The notes: generated from the letters alone by a model not told the origin. Positions 1 through 10,037 are shown, counted from the stretch's first letter. The stretch is 64,000 bases of DNA from Ephemerocybe angulata (GCA_013368325.1 JAACJK010000109.1:1426001-1490000), one strand, 5' to 3'. Made by a program: numbers and translations.

Positions 1-2
1 AT

Positions 3-68
3 GGTGACGAAGAGGATGGTATCGAGTCTGGAGAAGACTCTGGCAATGGATTAGGTGGTGAGCAATGA
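3..68 (+). CDS. Possible 3' end of an upstream gene (partial)
   Basis: The first 66 bases hold an open frame that enters from the left edge and stops at TGA 66-68. It encodes an acidic, glycine-rich tail (GDEEDGIESGEDSG...). Acidic low-complexity C-termini are common in this window, for example in the F-box proteins, so this may be the end of a plus-strand gene. The stretch is too short to assign a family, and it could be non-coding. Confidence 0.25.
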   Translation, partial: GDEEDGIESGEDSGNGLGGEQ

Positions 69-559
69 TGATTGTCAAGGGAGTGTCTGACTGCAGAGTG
101 GATTGTCCGGGTCAAGAATACCGATAAGTACATGTGGGTCATTGTCCAATACATGCGGCTTGGTGATTCGTGACGCGTGGAAGGAATACGAAGACATGTT
201 ATGAAGGGGCGAGGGCCGGAACTTCGAAGCTACGAAATCACAACGAGCAAGCGTCGTTGTTGGCTTTGATCGAGGCTGGACGACATACTCCTCTCGTTAT
301 CAATAATGGGAGCTCGAGCCTTGCATTGTGGAAATTGTAGCGCGACAGTCGTTCCTGAACGGGACAGGACTATGCAATTGAGGCCGAGGAGAATGCCATC
401 AATTGAATTGGCGCTCCAGGCTTGCAAAGCACAATGGATACAGACGACTAAGCCACCTTCCTTGCTTTGACTGGCCTTGTCACTGGCCTATAAAACCAAC
501 TGCTCTGACGTGCCGGCTGGGGTAGATCAGTTTTCTCCACCCCCGTATCAACACACAAC

Positions 560-1396
560 ATGTGGGGCCCTCAATTCCCTTCCCTTCACTTCTTCCCGAA
601 CGTCGCAGATCCACGACCTTTCTCTACGACTACGGAGCGTTTCATTGAGCCACGCAAACTAGCCGACATCGTACCCTTGACCGACGTCAAACTGCAGATC
701 TTCCTACGGAGCGCTGGCAAAATTGAGGACGTCAGGAACACCCTCAGGCGCTCCACCACTTGCAAGCCAACCCATCTCTTGGTAGTTAAAAGGATGAGAG
801 GTGGTGATGAGACTTTTGACCGGCCATTCGCGACAATTGAGGTCAACGATATTCTGTTCGCGGCCCACGCACCAAATTTGAGGCCCAGCAACGACGGTGC
901 CATGTTCCCTCGCCGTAAACGCAACTCCCTGCCAAGGGTTATAATGGAGGTCCCCTATGTAGAGACGTTCCCAGAATTGATGGAGTACTTCCACAACAAC
1001 TTGGACACGGACTGGTTACTCGGGCGATTCGAAATCCCGAGCTGGATTATTAACGCCATGCACCCACTGCCATCAAGTTCGATTCCCCACTGCGTAAAGC
1101 CTAATGGACAGTCTGAAGCCCAGTGCGAGGCAGCCAGCGAAGAGACTAGTCCATCGAGCGACCAGATTGAAAAATATCTGCGGGAGACAAGTGCAGCCAT
1201 TGCGTATCATCATGAAGCCCGAAATTGGAGACGCATGATCTTTTCGTGGACGATGCGTTCGTTGATCGGGTTGCGAGCCAACCTCCTGTACCTCGGCTAT
1301 TTCGACAAGCATCTCTGGCTCCATCTGGATTTAATGAAGGAGGTTTTGGCACGGGCGAATAGCTTGGTGGAGCTGAAGGGTACTAAGCAGTTGTAG
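560..1396 (+). CDS. Clp1-like (clampless) protein, copy A
   Basis: A single-exon frame of 278 residues. The central part (EVNDILFAAHAPNL, MFPRRKRNSLP, MEVPYVETFPELMEYFHNN) resembles the core of the basidiomycete Clp1 (clampless) family, which in Coprinopsis and Ustilago is needed for clamp formation and proliferation of the dikaryon. That assignment comes from remembered family character and is tentative. The N-terminus is proline- and phenylalanine-rich, with no signal peptide or membrane span. It is shorter than the roughly 365-residue Coprinopsis Clp1. The start is the first ATG after the TATAAAA-like box at 489-495 and a pyrimidine-rich leader. The other copy lies 1.6 kb downstream. Divergence between copies is concentrated after residue 60 and includes small in-frame deletions, so both frames appear to be under coding constraint. 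Confidence 0.6.
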   Translation: MWGPQFPSLHFFPNVADPRPFSTTTERFIEPRKLADIVPLTDVKLQIFLRSAGKIEDVRNTLRRSTTCKPTHLLVVKRMRGGDETFDRPFATIEVNDILFAAHAPNLRPSNDGAMFPRRKRNSLPRVIMEVPYVETFPELMEYFHNNLDTDWLLGRFEIPSWIINAMHPLPSSSIPHCVKPNGQSEAQCEAASEETSPSSDQIEKYLRETSAAIAYHHEARNWRRMIFSWTMRSLIGLRANLLYLGYFDKHLWLHLDLMKEVLARANSLVELKGTKQL

Positions 1397-1441
1397 GGGA
1401 TGTGCTAGATTAGTAGAATAGATAGTATTGTGGTTCGAAAT

Positions 1442-1630
1442 TTACAACTGCCGTTGTTCAACAAAGTACTGCATGGTCTCCTTCGCACTGCAAACTGTTA
1501 GAAAGCGGGCCTCGGATTTACATATGGTAACGTACCTGGGCAAAGTCTTCCTCAGTCCCATCGCGGTTGCGACCTGCCTACGCGCTTTTCATGCCCCCTT
1601 CAGTGTTGGCTCTTCGAGAAGAGTTACAAC
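1442..1630 (-). pseudogene. Duplicated 3' fragment of the mitochondrial bL28 gene
   Basis: This corresponds to the last part of the bL28m gene at 3025-3213 and was carried along in the tandem duplication. It has no promoter, start or conserved bL28 domain. In the parental frame an arginine codon has become TGA (TLKGA then stop, against TLEGARKARR in the intact gene). It therefore looks like decaying by-product sequence, and it fixes the right-hand breakpoint of the duplicated unit inside the L28 coding region. Confidence 0.8.
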
Positions 1631-1649
1631 ATCCTGGTGGCCAGGGATG

Positions 1650-3213
1650 ATTCAGACTGTCAGGGGAGTGTCTGACATTGAAGAATAGCAGAGTGTATTG
1701 TCCGGGGTCAAGAATACAGATAAATGTGGGTCATTGTCCAATACACGCGGCTTGGAGATTCGTGACGCGTTAAGGCTACTCGGTGACCGGACGCAAGGAA
1801 CAACAATCACAACCTTAGTTGTTGTTGGCTTTGATCGAGGCTGACTCTGTATAGACGCCCTACTCCTTTGCGTTCTCAACAATGGGAGTCTCGCATTGTG
1901 GAGAAATCTACAAACAGCCCGACAGTTGTTCCTGAACGGGACAGGTCCATGCAATTATAATGATAATGATGAGGCCGAGGAGAATGCCATCAATTGAATT
2001 GGCGCTCCAGGCTTGCAAAGCACAATGGATACAGACGACTAAGCCACCTCCCTTGCTTTGACTGGCCTTGTCACTGGCCTATAAAACCAACTGCTCTGAC
2101 GTGCCGGCTGGGGTAGATCAGTTTTCTCCACCCCCGTATCAACACACAACATGTGGGGCCCTCAATTCCCTTCCCTTCACTTCTTCCCGAACGTCGCAGA
2201 TCCACGACCTTTCTCTACGACTACGGAGCGTTTCATTGAGCCACGCAAACTAGCCGACATCGCACCCTTGACCGACTTCAAACTGCAGGTCTTCCTACGG
2301 AGCGCTGGCAAGATTGAGGACGTCAGGAACACCCTCAGGCGCTCCACCACTTGCAAGCCAACCCATCGCTTGGTAGCTAAAAAGATGAGCGGTGGTGATG
2401 AGACTTATGACCGGATATTCGACATAGTTAAGGTCAACGATATTCTGTTCGCGGCCCACGCTCCAAATTTGAGGCCCAGCAATGACGGTGCCATGTTCCC
2501 TCGCCGTAAACGCAACTCCCTGCCAGAGGTTGTAATCGAGGTTCCCTATGTACAGACGTTCCCAGAATTGATGGAGTACTTCCACGACAACTCGGACACG
2601 GAAGGGTTACTCAGGCGTTTCCTCCCGAGCTGGGCTATTGAAGCCATGCACCCGCTGCCCCCAAGTCCCCGCGTAACGCCTAATGGACAGTCTGAAGCCC
2701 AGTGCGAGGCAGCCAACGAAGAGACTCGTCCATCGAGCGACCAGATTGAAAAGTATCTGCGGGAGACAAGTGCAGCCATTGCGTATAAAGCTCCCGGATA
2801 CCCACGTTTGGGATACCTCGACTTTTCAGGGACGATGCGTTCGTTGACCAGGTTGCGAGCCAACCTGTCGTACCTCGGCTATTTCGAAAAGGATCTCTGG
2901 TTCCATCTGGATTTAACGACAGAGGTTTTGGCCCGGGCGAATATTTTGGTGGAGCTGGAGGGTACCAAGTAGTTGAAGGGGATGTGCTAGAATTAGTAGA
3001 ATAGATAGTATTGTGGTTCGAAATCTACAACTGCCGTTGTTCAACAAAGTACTGCATGGTCTCCTTCGCGCTGCAAACTGTTAGAAAGCGGGCCTCGAAT
3101 TTACATATGGTAACGTACCTGGGCAAAGTCTTCCTCAGTCCCATCGCGGTTGCGACCTGCCTACGTGCTTTTCGTGCCCCCTCAAGTGTTGGTTCTTCGA
3201 GAAGAGTGACAAC
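1650..3213. repeat. Tandem segmental duplication, copy B
   Basis: Direct repeat of 70-1630. This copy keeps the natural continuation into the bL28m gene beyond 3213, so it occupies the ancestral right-hand context. The 5' flank from about 1660 matches the sequence beginning near 75 (both contain GGAGTGTCTGAC followed by the TTGTCCGGG block). Confidence 0.9.
2151..2972 (+). CDS. Clp1-like (clampless) protein, copy B
   Basis: 273 residues in a single exon, the tandem paralogue of the gene at 560-1396. The first 55 residues differ from copy A at only a few positions. Further on, substitutions and two short in-frame deletions (around the HPLPPSPR and GYPRLGY segments) accumulate without breaking the frame. 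The upstream 80 bp, including the TATAAAA-like box at 2080-2086, are essentially unchanged, so both copies probably share their regulation. The family assignment rests on the same AAHAPNL and VPYVQTFPELMEYFH core and remains tentative. The gene converges with bL28m: its stop is only 52 bp from the L28 stop codon. Confidence 0.6.
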   Translation: MWGPQFPSLHFFPNVADPRPFSTTTERFIEPRKLADIAPLTDFKLQVFLRSAGKIEDVRNTLRRSTTCKPTHRLVAKKMSGGDETYDRIFDIVKVNDILFAAHAPNLRPSNDGAMFPRRKRNSLPEVVIEVPYVQTFPELMEYFHDNSDTEGLLRRFLPSWAIEAMHPLPPSPRVTPNGQSEAQCEAANEETRPSSDQIEKYLRETSAAIAYKAPGYPRLGYLDFSGTMRSLTRLRANLSYLGYFEKDLWFHLDLTTEVLARANILVELEGTK

Positions 3214-3708
3214 CTTCTTCACTTGGTAATGGAGCGCTGAGCTTCTCAGCGACCACACGGAAGACGGGCTGGTAGCCTCCTGCGTTCCTTCCGACACGAG
3301 CTTCTTCTTGGCCTCGTTCTCCTTCAAAGCGTCCTTAACCTTCAGACGCAGCTTCATGCCTTCGTGGCTCAGCTTGTGTGCTGGTGTCTTGGTGAGGTAG
3401 TTGTCCACGCCGCCATACTATTGTTGAGAGCAGAACGTCAGATGATGTATTCCCACCCCCGAGGTGTGTTTGCTAACCTTCTTGATAGTCCTCAGGGCCC
3501 TTGTCGTGACCTTGACCCTCATCTTCTGCCCCAAAGCGTCCGAAGGCAAGCTCTTCCGTTGAACGTTAGGAAGCCACGACCGCCTGGTTTTGTGCTTCGA
3601 GAAAGGGACATTGTTTCCGTATTGCTTAGTTTTGCCGCCGAACAGACCAAACTGAGCCTGTTTGAAGGGTTGGGAGAATTCCCCAAGACGAGCAAGAGTG
3701 CCGAACAT
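3025..3708 (-). CDS. mrpl24: Mitochondrial large-subunit ribosomal protein bL28m
   Basis: Spliced CDS complement(join(3025..3417,3478..3708)), 207 residues, intron 3418-3477 (GTTAGC...CAATAG). The first exon shows the bL28 signature: GLFGGKTKQYGNNVPFSKHK, then TRRSWLPNVQRKSLPS and the ALRTIKK end of the conserved domain. After the intron it continues YGGVDNYLTKTPAHKLSHEG, as fungal MRPL24 proteins do. The product is a structural protein of the 54S mitoribosome. I chose the ATG at 3708 (MFGTLARLGEF); an in-frame ATG at 3783 would add 25 residues. The last 63 codons lie inside the tandem duplication, and a truncated copy sits at 1442-1630. Confidence 0.85.
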
Positions 3709-4151
3709 CCTTGGAGAGCGGGAATATGGGGCTGCGACGCGGAACTGGAAGAGTCCAATAACGACCGCGACGCCAGCCAACATCTACCGGTTCGTGGCGG
3801 CCCGCCTTCCAAATTGATTGTGGCACGTGCGCATACTGCATCACATGATGCTCAATCCGGATCCGGGTTTTGCCCGGGGGCCGGCGGATGCCCCGCTGGG
3901 TGTGACTCCCGGGTACTCCGGCCGGCGACGGGGTGCTTAAATCGCAGGTTTTGTGAGAATCAGGATGCTTTTCAGGATGCTTTGGTCTCAGAAAGTACCT
4001 TTCAAGCTGTACCATTGTACGAGAGCATAAATGCGCACCCGCCTTAGAAGTAAATGCACAGGTCTAATATCTCACACATATGCAGAGGATTCTAAGAATC
4101 CCACAACAATATCTTTCGGTACATACAGATATATGCATCTACTTGAAAAAG
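3709..4151. other. Intergenic region between mrpl24 and an F-box gene
   Basis: About 440 bp that must hold the mrpl24 promoter and the F-box gene 3' UTR. A GC-rich stretch near 3860-3940 (repeated CCGG and GGGG runs) separates the two. No RNA gene, repeat or convincing ORF was seen. Confidence 0.5.
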
Positions 4152-5969
4152 TTAGTCCGAGTCATCTTCAGTGTCAGTCCAATCAGTGCCTGAATCATCA
4201 GACAACTCGTTCAGCTGTGCTGCAATAAAATCCGGGGGGACTTCAAACGGTTTCCACTCCGAATCCCATGAGACGGCCACATCAAGAAGCGATTTGCGCA
4301 AAAGCGCTATATCCTCCTCGACGAAATATGCGCCACCTTTTATCTCGAAGCATATCTTTGAAGTTTGGCCAGAGGACCGGGAGGACCATCGTTTCAAGCC
4401 ATGAATAAGAGTATCGATGACGGACAAAGGTACCTCGTCGTCGTCGTCTTTAGTGGCATGGCAGAACGTGACGTCTGTAAGAGCCGGGAAGTGCGAGTTT
4501 GGGATACACCCCGACCCGGATGATTCTTGGTTGTCTTGGGGCAGTGGAATAGCTTCAAGGTCCGAGTCATCTTGCAATACGTAGATGAAGGTCAAGAAAT
4601 CCTCCACGGTACCCTCGACCGAGATCTTCTGCAAATTCGGTAGCGGAGCAAAGATCTGTTTCCAAGTCTCCCTCGAAAGCGAGTTGGACTCGGAGACCTC
4701 GAGGTCGACAAGCGGTGTCAAATCAAAGTGCTGTTTGAGGATGTTATGCCATTCGAAGGAAATCCAGAAATGGGTGTTGGTGGGTAGGATGTCCAGCACA
4801 CATTCCGGCTCTCGCGAAAGGTGAATTCTGCAAATCCCGCCATGCATTAATTCGAGTATGGGAACAGCTTGCAGAGGGCGGTGTTTCGAGGGCGTGTCGT
4901 CCACCTCCGTCTCATGGTCGAAAGCGATGTTAAGGTTCTCCAACGCTCGAGCTACATTGCCACTCGCCTCGAAGTCGTCCCCTCGGTATCTGAAGCAAAC
5001 GGCGCATACTGCAGGTACTCGGACGACCCCGAGGACATCAGCAATTTTGTCAGAGAAATCCGCCAATTTGAGGACCTGGAGGAGAGGGAGATGGACTGGG
5101 GGAGAGGGTGGCGAACGGGGGAGGGAATGGGGTGTGTCGAGAGGAAGGTATCCCATCAGAATGAGGTATTGAAGGGAAGGGAGCTGTTTCAGCGCGTCGG
5201 TGAATTCCTGGAACGTAGGTCGTTGTAAAAATCTGCCATTATCTCCGTCCTCAAGGTGCAAATGGGTTAGTCCAGCAGCGAGCGGTAGATCTCCCCATGC
5301 TAGCTTCGTATCAAACAGGGTCAGGTGGGTGAGCGATGGGGCGCCTCCGGAAAGAAAGCCTTGTGGAACGAAATCTCTGGCGTAAGCTTTCAGGATGAGC
5401 CTTTCGAGGATGGGCGCAGCGTCTGTGTAGTTTGCGAATAATGACTTGAACTTGAATCGCGTTGGTCGGTTGACATATCCGTCTTTATATGATTCCAAAC
5501 AGAGGGAACGCAGTCGAGAGGGTTGCGACACAATTCTTTGAAGCAAGTCTGGGTGTTCTGGGTCCCAGGTAAAGTTGTTGAGTTCAATAGGGGCAGCCCT
5601 TGAACGCTGGAAGAGAACTTCGGCAATGTTTGTCGATTTCAAGAATCCCGTCGAAAGGTTGGTCCAGAGAGGTATACAGGCCAAAGCGACTTCCCTCCAG
5701 TGGCGGCAAACGTGGGTGACACGGATCCAGACAAAATCGCCCCAGTACAGACCGTCGTCGGGGTCGCTGGGTTCCAGGGATTCGTTGGAGTGGATCATGA
5801 AGATCTTCGCAAGGACCTCGACCGGAAGACGACAAGTGAGAGTAGAAGCATTGCGACGAATATTGAACAGCCGTGTTTCTTCCTCCAGTCCAGCTATTCG
5901 ACGAGCTTCCTTCTGGTCGTACGTTGCGGCGTCGAGGTCTTCGAAACCATGCTTTATTCCCTCCAGCAT
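4152..5969 (-). CDS. F-box / leucine-rich-type protein
   Basis: 605 residues, single coding exon. Near the N-terminus a helix (ARRIAGLEEETRLFNIRRNA) is followed by the F-box core: LTCRLPVEVLAKIFMIH, then WIRVTHVCRHWREVALACIPLWTNL. The rest is an LRR-like array of SLTHLTLF, LTHLHLED and LEVSESNSL type strands, ending in a strongly acidic tail (DDSGTDWTDTEDDSD). Such proteins usually act as substrate receptors of SCF ubiquitin ligases; the target is unknown. Upstream, GTACGT (6048-6043) and TTCCATAG (5997-5990) could bound a 5'-UTR intron. It is more diverged than the paralogues at 18.6, 37.1 and 50.3 kb and lacks their shared promoter block. Confidence 0.8.
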   Translation of the reverse strand: MLEGIKHGFEDLDAATYDQKEARRIAGLEEETRLFNIRRNASTLTCRLPVEVLAKIFMIHSNESLEPSDPDDGLYWGDFVWIRVTHVCRHWREVALACIPLWTNLSTGFLKSTNIAEVLFQRSRAAPIELNNFTWDPEHPDLLQRIVSQPSRLRSLCLESYKDGYVNRPTRFKFKSLFANYTDAAPILERLILKAYARDFVPQGFLSGGAPSLTHLTLFDTKLAWGDLPLAAGLTHLHLEDGDNGRFLQRPTFQEFTDALKQLPSLQYLILMGYLPLDTPHSLPRSPPSPPVHLPLLQVLKLADFSDKIADVLGVVRVPAVCAVCFRYRGDDFEASGNVARALENLNIAFDHETEVDDTPSKHRPLQAVPILELMHGGICRIHLSREPECVLDILPTNTHFWISFEWHNILKQHFDLTPLVDLEVSESNSLSRETWKQIFAPLPNLQKISVEGTVEDFLTFIYVLQDDSDLEAIPLPQDNQESSGSGCIPNSHFPALTDVTFCHATKDDDDEVPLSVIDTLIHGLKRWSSRSSGQTSKICFEIKGGAYFVEEDIALLRKSLLDVAVSWDSEWKPFEVPPDFIAAQLNELSDDSGTDWTDTEDDSD

Positions 5970-6289
5970 CTTTGTAGGAGGCTTCGAGAGGCACTATGGA
6001 AGTCACGTCAGTTTTTAATCTCTCAAGTTCGGGTCTGGAAAACGTACGTGTTGTTGGGCCTATATTCCACACCGGAGAGCGATGCAATTGAAGGAAGAGG
6101 AGAACAAAGGTCGTGCGCGCGCGAAGATTTCAAAGGATTTGTCAGCGAGGTAACCTTTGAAATGCCGGACCACGTCGTCATTGCGCTTGCCAATCAATGG
6201 GCGCTTATGCCACTTGCGAAGCGCCGCCAAAGCACCACAGCCGAACCAGATGTTTGCCGTTAGAATAAGAAAAGGATGTCATAATTTAA
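5970..6289. other. Intergenic region, F-box 5' flank and cyclin 3' flank
   Basis: About 320 bp between two minus-strand genes. It holds the probable 5'-UTR intron of the F-box gene, and a run of alternating CG (GCGCGCGCG) at about 6115-6123. Nothing else was recognised. Confidence 0.5.
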
Positions 6290-7257
6290 CTATACACTAA
6301 ATCTTTTCTGTTTAAATATCTGAGAGACGCGTGTGCGGAGTCTTCGCGAATTGGTGAGAACACTCTGAGTCTTTGACATCTTCGACAACGGAGGAGACGG
6401 GGCACTGGAGTCTTCAGCCAAACGCCTACTCGCGTCGCTGCTGACCAGATAAGGTACGGGCACAGATCTATCCGCCATATACGCCTCCCAAAGTGACGAG
6501 GTTGTCCTTCTCCGAGTTGGAAGGGGTACAGGGAAACCGTCCTTAAGAGGACTCAAAGTCAGGGGTGTTGGGAAGAGGGATGAGGAGTTGGTAATCGTGT
6601 CCTTCGTATCGCTGTCCACCGACTTGGAGGTAGCCGAAGAGACCCAGGATAGTGCGCTTGCCCTTTTACGGCCGACATTAGGTTCTCCTTTCCGTCCCTC
6701 CACCGCCTGATCGTACGCTCCCCAAACTTCATCGACGATTTCCAGCATCCAGATATCCCAAGAGACGGTGATGAGAAACTCCCGTTCCATCCAAATGACG
6801 CTCTCCTTCATGAAGGAGTCTCCGAGGACGCACGACCATGGGACTGGGTTTCTCGGGCATATGATCTTCGCGGCCACCATGAGCGAGGAAATGAAGAGTC
6901 GGTAGGTGTCGAGCGTGTGGACTGGCTTCTCCGTGCTCTTCGCATATCGCTCGAGGAGGGAAAGGGATGCAAAAACCACATAACAGTCCAATTTCGAAGA
7001 CGAAAGGACCACCTCTATCATCGCGACTACATCGTTCCACCATGCGATAACGTTTCCTGGGGTGAAGTGCTGGGTGAAGCGGAGGACCCGAATCATGGAT
7101 GTCGCAGCGAGTTGGGCGACATATCGAGCATCCGCTGGCGGGGGTCCTCTGGACTTCGGAAAACAGATAGTGGGAGTGGTTGGTAACTAGTCCATTTTGC
7201 TCAGCGGGAAACAAAGTATAGTGGAGGAAGAAGACGTACCCCGCTATCCTCTGTCAT
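6290..7257 (-). CDS. Pho80/Pcl-type cyclin
   Basis: Spliced CDS complement(join(6290..7186,7240..7257)), 304 residues. Exon 1 is only 18 nt (MTEDSG). The intron 7187-7239 has a GTACGT donor and a CTAG acceptor. Exon 2 begins LPTTPTICFPKSRGPPPADARYVAQLAA, the usual lead-in to a cyclin N-terminal domain. Cyclin-fold helices follow: LDCYVVFASLSLLERYAK, TYRLFISSLMVAAKI and the late helix WMEREFLITVSWDIWM. The roughly 110 residues after the fold are serine- and proline-rich and look disordered. Cyclins of this type pair with Pho85-like CDKs in nutrient or polarity signalling; the partner cannot be read from sequence. The short first exon fixes the start codon. Confidence 0.8.
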
Positions 7258-8621
7258 ACGGGAGGGGGTCACTGTACTAGACTTGAGAGATAGGGTCTTG
7301 CTTCAAGGGGGCAAGCACAAGACTATTATAATCATCAGCGATATGATAAAGGCCTGCGCAGGGGCTATTTGTGAGAGGAGACCTGGGTGGGGATGAATCA
7401 TCTGTCAGGCCTGAACGGAGACGAGCCCCTTTTATAAGCTGTTCCAGACTGTGGTAAGCGCTGATCTCAAACATTTGTACGTGTCAAAACATACGAGCAG
7501 TCCAAGTGGGGACCTGTGGGCTTGGTGCATGGCTAGCGCCTTGTCATTTCCGCGTAACGGCATTATGCTGATCGCCCCGAGCGGCAGGAGCGGAAATATC
7601 GTGATGGAGAGCGAATCGGTACATACGGGAGAAGGGAGATGAAGATCAGGAAGGGGTCTCAGTGAGCGTACGTGGGAATGCCGGAGCGGCGTCTCCCATT
7701 CAAACAATGCAGGTAGCGCTCATGAAAGGTTCGCGAGCGCTTAAGGATTAAATATGAAGCCGCGAAGTGAGACGAATCTGATCGGGGATGCTCGTTTTCG
7801 ATTCGATTATCGGCTTCGATCCTCTTTCTTGATATCAGGTAGAGGGCTTCTAGTGTCGAAGTATCGTACGCTCCAGGAAGGCCAGTAAAATCTCGAGGCG
7901 TCGAGACCAGTGCATCAATCAGGCGAACCAGCCTAATGATACGGGATGAATCGATGATAGATAGAACGCCCCAAAGCTGGTGTCTCCCGCACTGCATGAA
8001 GGCACACAAGTGATGCAGACACTACCACGGTTTAATGGGACTTTTCAGCCCAGTTAGTAGATGGACGGGGAGTGGGCGCAAGGTAGCACCCTACTTGCCA
8101 AGGTCGCGCCAGCATTTGTGAAATACCAAGGTCCAGAGGGTCCCCATCCCCAGCCCGGTGACTATGTTGTAGATTGAGGTCAGGATTTGAAGGTCCATAT
8201 AAAGCTGACGCCCCCGACAGCGGCGTGCCCTGTGGTTGAAACCGACAGAGCGTCCCGGATTTTGACCCCAGCTAAGACAAGACTTCGGCGGCGACGATTG
8301 ACAGTAGAGAGAGAAACTCCTCGAATTTTGGACCTGGTAGGTTGGATTCTCAGGGAGCTGAGCAAGGTGGCGGCGGCACCATCACGTGTACTATGGCGTT
8401 TCGCGGATTCCTCATCTTGACACCATCGCACATAAAAACAGCCACCGTCTCCAAAACAAACCTTACCAATCCAATAGCGAACCTCCCTTTACACCATTTC
8501 ATCCATTCAAAGCGCCTTCCCCCCTTCAGATTCTGCAATCCCTCGTATCCTCGCGCCAGCAGCCCCGCCCGCCGAAATCTTCACGGAGCCCCTATCCCTA
8601 TACGCGACCTAATTAGCCTGA
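7258..8621. other. Long intergenic region with no convincing gene
   Basis: About 1.36 kb between the divergent cyclin and PAPS reductase genes. Open frames up to 116 codons occur (minus strand, 7659-8009), but they show no family motif, signal peptide or good splice sites, and I do not call them. A CACGTG box lies at 8383-8388. The last 150 bp are C-rich, typical of a leader before a highly expressed fungal gene. Confidence 0.5.
8383..8388. promoter_or_regulatory. CACGTG box upstream of PAPS reductase
   Basis: TCACGTG occurs 234 bp before the start codon of the MET16-type gene. In yeast, Cbf1 with Met4 binds exactly this motif upstream of sulfate assimilation genes. Use of the site here is inferred. 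The same hexamer appears before several unrelated genes in the window, so its presence alone is weak evidence. Confidence 0.4.
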
Positions 8622-9516
8622 ATGTCGTCATCAAAAACCGCCCCTGTCTTCCCCAAACCCCTCCCATCACCGCTCCCAGAGGACCTGCTCGCCTCGATAA
8701 ACGCACACCTATCCACCCTCGGGCCCGAAGATATCCTGCAATGGGGCCTCGAGTACCTCCCAAATCTCTACCAAACGACCGCCTTTGGCCTCACAGGGCT
8801 CGTCGCGATCGACATGCTCTCCAAAATGACGGACTCCCCGCCACCGCTCATCTTCCTCGACACCTTGTACCACTTCCAGGAGACATACGAGCTGGTGGAA
8901 GAGGTGAAGAAGAGGTACGGGTATGTTGATGCGAAGCATGGGGATGGAAAAGTGTCGGGCAAGAGGATCTACATCTACAGACCTGAGGGCTGCGAGACGC
9001 CCGCTGATTTCGAGGAGAAGTACGGGGAGCAGCTCTGGGAGAAGGATGACGCCACATACGACTTTGCAGTCAAGGTATGCACTTTTCAAGAAGAGTACCA
9101 TTCACTCGACCATAATCTCACTCTCATCGCAGGTCGAGCCAGCCCGCCGGGCATACGAACACTTCGACGTCAAATCTGTTATCACCGGTCGCCGTGCATC
9201 ACAAGGGGCCGACCGAGCAAACCTCCAGCCACTCGAGATCGATAGCACAGGCCTCTTCAAACTGAACCCGCTCTTCGCCTGGACGTTCCCCTTCGTTGAA
9301 TGGTACGTAAGTGGGAACAACGTGCCGCGCAACAAGCTTCTCGATCAGGGATACAAGAGCATCGGCGACTGGCACAGCACGGTGAAAGTCAAGGAGGGAG
9401 AGGGCGAGCGCGATGGAAGGTGGAAAGGGAAGGAAAAGACGGAGTGCGGGTTGCATGTCGACTACTATGCGTTGAAGGCGAAGGCAAAAACGGAGCCGAT
9501 TTCTGCATGTGCATGA
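8622..9516 (+). CDS. met16: Phosphoadenosine phosphosulfate (PAPS) reductase
   Basis: Spliced CDS join(8622..9074,9133..9516), 278 residues, intron 9075-9132 (GTATGC...TCGCAG). It reduces PAPS to sulfite with thioredoxin in assimilatory sulfate reduction. Visible family features are TTAFGLTGLVAIDML (the PP-loop-like phosphate site), PLIFLDTLYHFQETYEL, the VKSVITGRRASQGADRANL segment, NPLFAWTFPFVEWYV, and the catalytic cysteine in KTECGLHVDYYALK at the C-terminus. The extra cysteine pairs of iron-sulfur APS reductases are absent, which fits the fungal PAPS-specific, thioredoxin-dependent type. The start gives MSSSKTAPVF and follows a C-rich leader. Length is normal for the family (about 260-290). 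Confidence 0.92.
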
Positions 9517-10037
9517 TCAATTATCTTGCACTCGAGTCCGAGTCTGAATATTGAATCGGAGAAGTGAGCATAAAAGCTGTTGTATTTATACCGTGAAAAG
9601 TATACCTATAGTCTATACGACCAATTCTGGATTGCGAATTATGTATGGGACGCTACTAAGTGGTACGTGTATCACTGGAGGCCAAGACGAACAAGATTGG
9701 GATTATGTGGGGTCATAAGAGGCATAAGACTAGAGGATGAGTTGCTAGGGAGGAGGGAGGCGGAGTATGAGCGATGTGTAGAGATGAGACACAAATACAA
9801 TAGGAAGGGGGAACAAACAGCACAATGCACAGAATATATAGTCCATTCGGGAAGGTAATGTCGGATGGGAAGAAGGTAGAAAGCTCCTGGCAGTCCGAGA
9901 GATCAAAAAGCAATAAGAAAACAATGCAAAAGCGGAAGAAACAACAAATGCAATACAAAAAGAAACGACAGGCGGTCCGAGAATCATCCAAAAGAATAAA
10001 GAAAAGAAAGATAGGAAGAGAAACACGTCAGAATGTA
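9517..10037. other. Convergent 3' region
   Basis: About 520 bp between the stops of PAPS reductase and the TRP-like gene, which converge. It is A/G-rich on the plus strand in its second half, consistent with a U/C-rich 3' UTR for the minus-strand gene. No separate feature was seen. Confidence 0.5.

Larger units (their letters stand above)
70..1630. repeat. Tandem segmental duplication, copy A
   Basis: This stretch aligns with 1650-3213 in direct orientation. It holds about 490 bp of 5' flank, a complete Clp1-like gene and the 3' end of the mitochondrial L28 gene. Alignment ends after the GAGTTACAAC at 1621-1630, where the sequence becomes unrelated to the L28 gene and leads straight into copy B. 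The coding part and the 80 bp before it are nearly identical between copies, while the distal flank has several small indels. Confidence 0.9.

Noticed and set aside
7277..8009. Minus-strand open frames of 65-116 codons upstream of the cyclin
   Set aside because: No family motif, no signal or membrane segment and no splice sites linking them; they are compatible with chance frames in a 1.3-kb promoter region.
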